Below are positions 1-4,555 of a DNA stretch of 6,290 nucleotides, piece after piece; positions within the stretch are counted from its first letter, which is position 1; every line of letters starts with the position of its first letter. This DNA is from an uncultured Coleofasciculus sp. (lineage in GTDB: Bacteria; Cyanobacteriota; Cyanobacteriia; Cyanobacteriales; Coleofasciculaceae), in contig CADCTM010000573.1 of NCBI GenBank assembly GCA_902805485.1, positions 3,369-9,658 of the forward strand, read 5' to 3'. A program made the translations under genes and the position numbers. Below the pieces are notes generated by a model. That model ran no database searches. It had not been told where the DNA came from and worked only from the letters and a program-made list of their open reading frames with translations.

Positions 1-66
1 AATTATTCTACAAAATACTTCATGACTATCTGCTTAGACTTATTGCCAATAAAATATTAGTTATTG
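1..66. other. AT-rich leader upstream of gene 1
   Basis: This is a non-coding AT-rich stretch before the first gene. An in-frame TAG at 58-60 limits how far gene 1 can extend upstream. A TAAAAT hexamer at 50-55 could serve as a -10 box, but no matching -35 lies 16-18 bases upstream, and the distance to the ATG at 67 would leave only a very short leader. No Shine-Dalgarno sequence is visible. The true promoter may lie outside the window. Confidence 0.4.
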
Positions 67-1362
67 ATGTTTAACTCCACTGACTCAAGCCTTTCCAAAG
101 AGTACACCTACCAGCTACAAGCCCGCTGTGATAGTGGTGCCTTGCTGCCTTTGCGCCCATCTAGTGCTGAAAGCACACAGGGTTACAATTTGCCAAATCG
201 GTATTCATTCGGTAACATTTCCCCATCGCTTAATAATAACGGCAACATTGCCTTCAAGGTTTTGGGTCCTTGGCATCAGGCGATTTGGTACGGAGGCGAT
301 CGCACAGGGCGTTTGGTCTATATCGCACCAAAATCCGCTCTTTTGAGCAAGGTATCTTTAAATAACCAGGAATGTTTAGTTTGGGAACAATTGCGATCGC
401 CTCGTAACGGCATTTGGCACTATGATGCTGCCACGAATGCTAGTACTCAGCTCACTACTAGTCCGTTGGGAAGCTGTGGTTGGGCAGGGGCGACACTTAA
501 CGATCGCGGTTGGGTGGGTTTCCGGGCGAAATTTGCCGACGCTTATGGCTTGGCTTGTTATCATCCCACACCCTCCCCAGCTACTTCCACACTGGCGCTG
601 ATGGGCAACTTGGACGCTTCGAGCATTTATTCATTTTTATTTCTGCCCTCATTTAATAATCAGGGACAAATTGCTGCCAAAGTGCGATTAGGTCAACCAG
701 GAGATATTGGTGACGAACGCCCCGACCAAATTCGCATTTTTGGTCCGGATGGCGACTCAAAACTGATTGAAGTGAACCAGAATTACGACCCCGACTCGCC
801 CTATCAGAGTTTTGACAATAGCATCGGCTTTAATGACAAGGAACAAATTGCTTTCATTGCAACCTTGAGTTCTGGACAGCGTGGCGTCTTTCGGTTTGAT
901 CCTGGGGGGACAAAAGCAATGCTTAAGCCTAGCGGCTCCGCTCTGCCAACGGCTGTATGCTCTTGGCTCATCGCCTTGGAAGGTAGCGGACAAATTTCTC
1001 GCCTTGAACGTTTCCCGCCAAAGCTCAATAACAATGGTCTAATTGTTTTCCGTGCTTTTGACAATAACGGGTTACGGGCAATTTGGGTCGGAGATGGGGT
1101 CACACTTCATAAAGTCGTGTGTGAAGGGGATATCTTGCCGACGGACATCGGTACGCTCAAGTTAGCACGTCCCGATAATGGCGCTGTGTTTATCGGTGCG
1201 CCAGATTTGAATGACCAAGGTGATATTGTCTTCGCCGCGTCGTTATCTGACCCCCAGGACGCCCGAATCGGTTATGGTGCAGGGCTTTTCGTCGCGCGGG
1301 CAACTTTGATTGAGCCAGTACAGCTTGCACGCAATGCCTTTGTGGACTCGCAACAGAACTAA
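67..1362 (+). CDS. Seven-repeat propeller-like protein of unknown function
   Basis: The function is not recognised. The 431-residue product carries seven copies of a short motif, [LF]-N-[ND]-x-x-x-[IVL]-x-x, starting near residues 55, 98, 144, 196, 255, 320 and 381 (for example LNNNGNIAFKV and LNDQGDIVFAA). Each copy is followed by a short hydrophobic/aromatic strand such as AIW, GIW, GVF or GLF (near 72, 115, 273, 338 and 406; weaker in repeats 3 and 4). A turn-strand-strand unit repeated seven times suggests a seven-bladed beta-propeller-like fold. From memory, it resembles NxxG tandem-repeat proteins grouped as DUF7453, many of which are exported. Here no signal peptide, membrane helix or anchor is visible, so it may be cytoplasmic. 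I chose ATG 67 over the overlapping TTG at 64; a stop at 58-60 excludes a longer protein. No ribosome-binding site is evident. It has no operon partner: the next gene is convergent, 29 bases away. Two HIP1 sites inside suggest it is long resident in this genome. Confidence 0.85.
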   Translation: MFNSTDSSLSKEYTYQLQARCDSGALLPLRPSSAESTQGYNLPNRYSFGNISPSLNNNGNIAFKVLGPWHQAIWYGGDRTGRLVYIAPKSALLSKVSLNNQECLVWEQLRSPRNGIWHYDAATNASTQLTTSPLGSCGWAGATLNDRGWVGFRAKFADAYGLACYHPTPSPATSTLALMGNLDASSIYSFLFLPSFNNQGQIAAKVRLGQPGDIGDERPDQIRIFGPDGDSKLIEVNQNYDPDSPYQSFDNSIGFNDKEQIAFIATLSSGQRGVFRFDPGGTKAMLKPSGSALPTAVCSWLIALEGSGQISRLERFPPKLNNNGLIVFRAFDNNGLRAIWVGDGVTLHKVVCEGDILPTDIGTLKLARPDNGAVFIGAPDLNDQGDIVFAASLSDPQDARIGYGAGLFVARATLIEPVQLARNAFVDSQQN

Positions 1363-1391
1363 TTGTATCTATGGTGTGTTTTCAAATGTCC

Positions 1392-1607
1392 CTACTTGCT
1401 GCCAAAGGCTTCATCTTCAATGCCGCGCCACCATTCCCCAAGTTTCATCAAGTCTTCGTGAATGTCAGCCAATTCTGTCGCGTAAACGTCTGGGGAAATG
1501 GTTGCTTGGCGTTCTTGTAACTTCTTCAGGCGGAGTTGCACCAACAGCCAGGGTTTGGAGATGCTGTTTGTTGTTTCAAGGTACTGGGCTAACTCTTTAC
1601 TATCCAT
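1392..1607 (-). CDS. Small conserved-looking hypothetical protein, 71 aa
   Basis: I do not recognise this protein. It is 71 residues long, soluble, rich in charged residues and probably all helical, with two segments: about 3-35 (a Lys/Arg-rich stretch, LRLKKLQERQ) and about 39-66 (acidic, with a WWRGIEDEAF end). There is no signal peptide or membrane segment. The start at 1605-1607 is the only ATG giving the full reading frame, but no Shine-Dalgarno sequence precedes it. Instead an imperfect hairpin (1609-1643) ends one base before the ATG. It lies 41 bases downstream of the 78-residue gene on the same strand with no terminator seen between them, so the two are probably cotranscribed. It ends tail-to-tail with the seven-repeat gene. 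The overlapping plus-strand frames have no family-like character. That it is a real gene is inferred from protein-like composition and position. Confidence 0.7.
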   Translation of the reverse strand: MDSKELAQYLETTNSISKPWLLVQLRLKKLQERQATISPDVYATELADIHEDLMKLGEWWRGIEDEAFGSK

Positions 1608-1608
1608 A

Positions 1609-1643
1609 GTGAGTAATGCAACTATTCAATTATTGTTACGCAC
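1609..1643 (-). promoter_or_regulatory. Imperfect hairpin abutting the start of the 71-aa gene
   Basis: The arms GTGAGTAA (1609-1616) and TTACGCAC (1636-1643) pair over seven of eight positions. After a two-base bulge, CAA (1619-1621) pairs with TTG (1633-1635), leaving an 11-base loop. On the minus-strand transcript the structure ends one base before the ATG and covers the ribosome-binding region, so it could modulate translation of the downstream gene or act as a processing site. It lacks a following T-run, so it is not a classical terminator. Regulation here is inference; only the base pairing is seen. Confidence 0.35.
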
Positions 1644-1648
1644 TCTTG

Positions 1649-1885
1649 TTAGTAATGTTCGGTATCACCTTGCCAGCCAAGGGCTTCTGTCAGCGTCTCG
1701 TCCTCATATCCCGCCTCGTTCAAGGCGTGTTTTGCTAAATCTAGGTCAAAGATGCCTTGAGAGTCATTAGCGCGAAGGTACTCAACCGCCTTTACGAGAT
1801 GGGCGATCGCATCCAGTGAGGCTTCGAGTCTCGTTTCCAGTTCTTCAACTTTTGCCTTGAGGTCTTGTGACGTTGGTTCGCTCAT
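1649..1885 (-). CDS. Small hypothetical protein with N-terminal coiled coil, 78 aa
   Basis: I do not recognise this protein. Residues about 6-40 are a charged, heptad-like helix (KAKVEELETRLEASLDAI and onward) that probably forms a coiled coil. The acidic C-terminal half (about 44-78) contains a second helix around LAKHALNEAGYEDE and ends in Tyr. It has no signal peptide, membrane segment or catalytic motif. The frame stays open upstream to a TTG at 2014, but ATG 1885 is the better start: an AAAGGA Shine-Dalgarno sequence sits eight bases before it, and the upstream extension (Arg/Cys-rich, unlike the rest) would run through the sod terminator at 1937-1968. It lies downstream of sod on the same strand and upstream of the 71-residue gene. 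It may be transcribed separately or by read-through. One HIP1 site lies within it. A scaffold or small regulatory role is possible but not shown. Confidence 0.75.
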   Translation of the reverse strand: MSEPTSQDLKAKVEELETRLEASLDAIAHLVKAVEYLRANDSQGIFDLDLAKHALNEAGYEDETLTEALGWQGDTEHY

Positions 1886-1936
1886 ACGCTTAATCCTTTC
1901 AACAATTTTTTTGGTTTGGCGCTGTTGCTTACGATC

Positions 1937-1968
1937 AAAAAGGGCGACGGTTTCTAAGCCGTGCGCCC
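1937..1968 (-). terminator. Rho-independent terminator of the sod gene
   Basis: Read on the minus strand, GGGCGCACGG pairs with CCGTCGCCC around the loop CTTAGAAA, giving nine GC-rich pairs with one bulged base. Five T residues follow immediately (plus-strand A at 1937-1941). It lies 53 bases past the sod stop codon and 51 bases before the start of the 78-residue gene, so it should end most sod transcripts. Read-through into the two small genes remains possible. Confidence 0.75.
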
Positions 1969-2021
1969 CCACATTTCTGGCACGATCACAGGCGCCTTCC
2001 CCTGCAATTGCCAACTAATAT

Positions 2022-2636
2022 TTAGCGGTTTGCCATTTGGAAGCGCTCGTTAACGGCGTCCCAATTGACCACATTCCACCACTGCTTCAGGTACTCAGGA
2101 CGCTTGTTCTGGTACTTGAGGTAGTAGGCGTGTTCCCAAACATCGTTACCCATAATTGGGAAGTAACCCTGACTCATTGGGTTATCTTGGTTCGGTGTAC
2201 TGATGACTTCTAGCTTGCCATCACTAGTGCGAACCAACCAAGCCCAACCACTGCCAAATTGGTTAGTCCCAGCATCGTTAAACTTGGTCTTGAAGCTTTC
2301 AAAATCACCAAATGTATCAGTAATTGCCGAGGCGATCGCTCCTGTTGGATCACCCCCAGCATTTGCACTCATGAGAGTCCAGAACATCGTGTGATTCACA
2401 TGACCACCACCGTTGTTCCGCACGGCGCCTTTTATGTCTGAGGGCAAGCTGTCGAGGTCGAGGAGCAATTCTTCTGGGCTTTTGCCTTGCAGATCGGGAT
2501 GCTTCTCTAGGGCAGCATTGAGTTTGCTGACATATGCTTGGTGGTGCAGATCATGATGAATCTGCATCGTTTGTGCATCGATGTAAGGTTCTAAAGCGTC
2601 AAAGCTATACGGTAATGGCGGTAATTCGTGTGCCAT
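2022..2636 (-). CDS. sodA: Superoxide dismutase, Mn-type (Fe/Mn family)
   Basis: The enzyme converts superoxide to oxygen and hydrogen peroxide, protecting against reactive oxygen made by photosynthetic and respiratory electron transport. The 204-residue protein is full length for the family. Metal ligands are His27 (in QIHHDLHH), His82 (HVNHTMFW), Asp165 and His169 (signature DVWEHAYY). Second-sphere His31 and Tyr35 are also present. Metal-type markers favour manganese: Gly at 77-78 (GGGHVNH), where Fe enzymes carry Gln (AAQVWNH), and Gln150 in NQDNP. Strict Mn use is inference, since some members are cambialistic. No signal peptide or N-terminal hydrophobic segment is present, so it should be cytosolic, unlike the longer membrane-targeted Mn-SODs of some Nostocales. 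The start at ATG 2634-2636 has AAAGGA six bases upstream and gives the usual N-terminus (MAHELPPLPY). A longer in-frame reading to a TTG at 2703-2705 would start inside the -35 box. It is probably monocistronic, with its own promoter and terminator. Confidence 0.97.
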   Translation of the reverse strand: MAHELPPLPYSFDALEPYIDAQTMQIHHDLHHQAYVSKLNAALEKHPDLQGKSPEELLLDLDSLPSDIKGAVRNNGGGHVNHTMFWTLMSANAGGDPTGAIASAITDTFGDFESFKTKFNDAGTNQFGSGWAWLVRTSDGKLEVISTPNQDNPMSQGYFPIMGNDVWEHAYYLKYQNKRPEYLKQWWNVVNWDAVNERFQMANR

Positions 2637-2676
2637 AAATATTCCTTTATTACGACTTGCAACTAAGTATAGTTGG

Positions 2677-2705
2677 TGATTAGGTTCTGGCACTCCAGAT
2701 GTCAA
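2677..2705 (-). promoter_or_regulatory. Sigma70-type promoter candidate for sod
   Basis: On the minus strand a perfect TTGACA (2700-2705) is followed after exactly 17 bases by TAATCA (2677-2682), a modest -10. A better-looking TATACT lies further down at 2666-2671, but at 28 bases from TTGACA it would need another -35. Either start gives a 5' leader of roughly 20-35 bases before the sod ATG. The exact transcription start is inferred. Confidence 0.5.
2686..2699. promoter_or_regulatory. Inverted repeat in the sod promoter spacer
   Basis: TCTGG-CACT-CCAGA is a perfect 5-bp inverted repeat with a 4-base centre. It lies wholly between the predicted -35 (ending at 2700) and -10 (starting at 2682). 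The location is typical for an operator that blocks or remodels polymerase binding. No known regulator's box is recognised in it. Confidence 0.3.
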
Positions 2706-2882
2706 CCCAAACCCAGCTCACTTCCACAAATCTTAAATCCATATGGTAAGTCCGAATATAGGCATATATACGCTAATTTTCTGTAGCTCCTCTGAAAGTG
2801 AGGAATTTTGACCTCTGGCAAAGGCATAGAACGCTTGGGATTCAGTTGGCTCACAATTTTTAATGATTAAGCTGAAGTGTTA
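2706..2882. other. Intergenic region between the SLOG gene and the sod promoter
   Basis: No gene is supported here. It contains an AT-rich patch around 2730-2775 with the palindrome CCATATGG (2739-2746), and a short hairpin, TCCTC with GAGGA, around 2788-2804. The hairpin has no proper T-run on the minus strand, so no convincing terminator for the upstream SLOG gene is seen. Confidence 0.4.
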
Positions 2883-3374
2883 TTAATAGTCGATTAGTTT
2901 TTGAGTAATTGCGATCGCCTCTTGGGGAGTTTTCGCAACGAACACGGTTGTGGCGGACAAGCCGGTAAAAAATCGTTGACTTTCCTGATGGTCACTTAAC
3001 AAAACCACAGGTTTATTCGCTTTTAAAGCGAGGGCAACTTCCGATGCTGTCCCCGTACCCATCCCACAAGCAATCACGACATCACTAGAGAGGACATTGA
3101 TATTATTTCTGGCACTGCCCATGTCTGTGAAGATGGCAAGATCCACCGTATCAGCCATACCACTTGCGTCTGCTGTTGGTAGAATGCCCACGGTAAGACC
3201 TTGTGCGGCTTTTGCACCCCGACTTGCCGCCGCCATTACACCAGCATTCCTGCCACCTGTCAGGAGAACCCAGCCTTCTTGGGCAATGAGTTTCCCTAAT
3301 TCATAGGCAAAATGTCGGTCTGTCTCGGATGCACCAGTTCCAGGACCCATTACCCCAATTACAATTTTTCTCAT
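2883..3374 (-). CDS. SLOG/LOG-like Rossmann nucleotide-binding protein (TIGR00725-like)
   Basis: This is a 163-residue single-domain Rossmann protein of the SLOG/LOG superfamily, resembling from memory the small group named TIGR00725. Motifs seen in order are: N-terminal strand and glycine loop GVMGPGTGAS (7-16); LLTGGRNAGVMAAASRGA (37-54), equivalent to the LOG GGxxGLM region; VGILP (62-66); and NNINVLSSDVV (90-100) followed by CGMGTGTASE (103-112), which stands where LOG proteins have PGGxGTxxE. The fold is therefore expected to bind a nucleotide or sugar-nucleotide. Because the PGG of the second motif is changed to CGM and the first motif differs, cytokinin-type phosphoribohydrolase activity should not be assumed. 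It is soluble, with no signal peptide. ATG 3374 begins the conserved first strand, with only a weak purine-rich site upstream. It lies 96 bases downstream of ubiA on the same strand and could share its transcript. A TTGACG at 3435-3440 has no good -10. Confidence 0.85.
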   Translation of the reverse strand: MRKIVIGVMGPGTGASETDRHFAYELGKLIAQEGWVLLTGGRNAGVMAAASRGAKAAQGLTVGILPTADASGMADTVDLAIFTDMGSARNNINVLSSDVVIACGMGTGTASEVALALKANKPVVLLSDHQESQRFFTGLSATTVFVAKTPQEAIAITQKLIDY

Positions 3375-3384
3375 TGTCGATTTT

Positions 3385-3421
3385 CACCCCCACCCTTAGC
3401 CTCTCCCTTGATGGGAGGCGG
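3385..3421. repeat. Degenerate dispersed-repeat-like hairpin
   Basis: A C-rich run (CACCCCCACCC, 3385-3395) is followed by GCCTCTCCC, the loop TTGAT and GGGAGGC (3399-3419), a stem with a two-base bulge. From memory, the layout CCCxCACCCTAGCC-CTCTCCCTTG-hairpin is a common intergenic repeat in filamentous cyanobacteria. This copy is short and imperfect. It separates ubiA from the SLOG gene and could stabilise or attenuate the ubiA message, although no T-run follows. Confidence 0.4.
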
Positions 3422-3470
3422 AAATAAGAATCATCGTCAAATCTTTACTTTTCGGCACAGGCGTCATCTA

Positions 3471-4355
3471 TTAAAGTATTGATCCCACAATCATCCCAGC
3501 GAGTACCACAAAGCCAATCCAGACATTTTGACGGAAAATTTCAGCATAAACGGGTCTGGGGAGGTCTGGCTGGCGTAGGCGGCTGTATTGCCAAGCCCAG
3601 GCGATGGTTGCAATCGCGATCGCGATCCAATATCCCAATCCTAACGACATCACAACACCTAGCACTGCCAGGAGTCCTGCCGTACTAGCAAAGAACAAAC
3701 CTACGGCATCAGCGGCATAATCTCCAAAAAATATCGCACTGGAGTTGATGCCAATTTTTTTGTCATCTTCGCGGTCTGACATGGCATAAACCGTGTCAAA
3801 TCCTAATGTCCAAAGGACGGTTGCCCCCCAAAGTAGCCAGGTTGCCTGTTCTAAGCTGCCTGTAACCGCACTCCAACTAATCAGGACGCCGAAACCCCAA
3901 GCGATTGAAAGGACAAGCTGAGGAATGGGAAAAACGCGCTTGGCAGAGGGGTAGAAAATAATTACGGGCACGGCGGCAACGCAAAGCCAGAAGGTGAAAG
4001 AATTAAGGTAGAGGGCGAGTACGCCAGCGCAACTCATGGCGATTAAGGCAACAATAATGCCGATTTGGACAGAGAGGGCGCGGGAGGCAAGGGGGCGATC
4101 GCGTGTTCGTTCAACTTGCGGGTCAATATCTTTATCCCACAAGTCATTAACTACGCAACCCGCTGCACTTGTCGCTAAAGTTCCTAGGATAATCACCCCG
4201 ACTAACGGTATTGGTGGCATTCCCTCTGCCGCCAAAAAAACCGCCCACAAAGCTGGAATCATTAAAATTAAGCGTCCGGCGGGTTTATCCCAGCGCAAAA
4301 GCCGGATGATGGTAAGCCAAGGGGGTAAGGGATTAGGTGATTGCTGGGTCAGCAT
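3471..4355 (-). CDS. ubiA: 4-hydroxybenzoate solanesyltransferase (UbiA family)
   Basis: This integral membrane enzyme attaches a polyprenyl chain, solanesyl in cyanobacteria, to the ring of 4-hydroxybenzoate. It is the committed step toward plastoquinone-9. The 294-residue protein is full length. The first Asp-rich prenyl-diphosphate/Mg2+ site is NDLWDKDID at 70-78 (Asp71, Asp74, Asp78), and the second is DTVYAMSDREDD at 187-198. Between and around them lie about eight to nine hydrophobic helices (roughly 29-44, 50-68, 97-116, 120-136, 145-163, 172-189, 217-236, 240-256 and 277-294). The N-terminal LLRWDKPAGRLILMIPALWAV and the region near 134-190 match what I remember of Synechocystis Slr0926 very closely, which makes the specificity call stronger than a generic UbiA. 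No Shine-Dalgarno sequence precedes ATG 4355, but the N-terminus has the expected length. It is divergent from ppx, and the SLOG gene follows it on the same strand. Confidence 0.95.
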   Translation of the reverse strand: MLTQQSPNPLPPWLTIIRLLRWDKPAGRLILMIPALWAVFLAAEGMPPIPLVGVIILGTLATSAAGCVVNDLWDKDIDPQVERTRDRPLASRALSVQIGIIVALIAMSCAGVLALYLNSFTFWLCVAAVPVIIFYPSAKRVFPIPQLVLSIAWGFGVLISWSAVTGSLEQATWLLWGATVLWTLGFDTVYAMSDREDDKKIGINSSAIFFGDYAADAVGLFFASTAGLLAVLGVVMSLGLGYWIAIAIATIAWAWQYSRLRQPDLPRPVYAEIFRQNVWIGFVVLAGMIVGSIL

Positions 4356-4434
4356 GGAAGGATATGTTAGTGGTTTGTTTTTAGGAGCAGTTGAGTCGGC
4401 TTGTCGGATTCTTATGTTGTCAGCAGCTCTAATT

Positions 4435-4462
4435 ATTATCTGGAGTGGCTTTTCGGCACAAA
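4435..4462 (-). promoter_or_regulatory. Possible promoter for ubiA
   Basis: On the minus strand GATAAT (4435-4440, five of six consensus bases) lies 16 bases from TTTGTG (4457-4462). The overlapping pair TTGTGC / TAATAA at 4456-4461 and 4433-4438 has 17-base spacing. It would leave a leader of roughly 70-75 bases before the ubiA ATG. The -35 is weak, so this is only a candidate. No comparable promoter was found for ppx in the same 200-bp gap. Confidence 0.3.
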
Positions 4463-4555
4463 GAAATTACGATTAGAAGCTAGGTCTTTTAACTGAATCC
4501 TCTTTAAAGATATCGTTATCCATAAAGTCTGGGCTAGGGTCGCCGGGGATACATT
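4463..4555 (+). promoter_or_regulatory. Upstream region of ppx, no clear promoter
   Basis: This is the ppx-proximal half of the divergent intergenic region. It is moderately AT-rich, with TTTAAAGATATCG near 4503-4515, but no -35/-10 pair with acceptable spacing stands out. A GGGGA at 4546-4550, a few bases before the ATG at 4556, may act as a weak ribosome-binding site. Confidence 0.3.

Noticed and set aside
804..1103. Minus-strand open frames opposite the seven-repeat gene
   Set aside because: They overlap a protein with an obvious periodic motif, and their translations look like shadow frames (Pro/Arg/Ser-rich).
1310..1770. Plus-strand frames over the two small minus-strand genes
   Set aside because: They have Cys/Arg/Leu-rich composition and no ribosome-binding site; the minus-strand frames have normal soluble-protein composition and one has a good AAAGGA site.
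1931..1985. tRNA-like stem-loop downstream of sod
   Set aside because: It has a single stem with an 8-base loop, and no D-arm, T-arm or acceptor pairing; the T-run makes it a terminator.
2637..2705. N-terminal extension of the dismutase to a TTG start
   Set aside because: The TTG is part of the TTGACA promoter box, and the internal ATG has a Shine-Dalgarno sequence and the family-typical N-terminus.
3448..4460. Identical 12-mer CTTTTCGGCACA on both sides of ubiA (3448-3459 and 4449-4460)
   Set aside because: About one repeated 12-mer is expected by chance in a window of this size; no terminal inverted repeats or duplicated target suggest a mobile unit.
4036..4476. Plus-strand open frame of 146 codons
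   Set aside because: It lies antisense to the start of ubiA, whose protein is clearly conserved; the product is low-complexity, Arg/Ala/Lys-rich, and matches no family I know.
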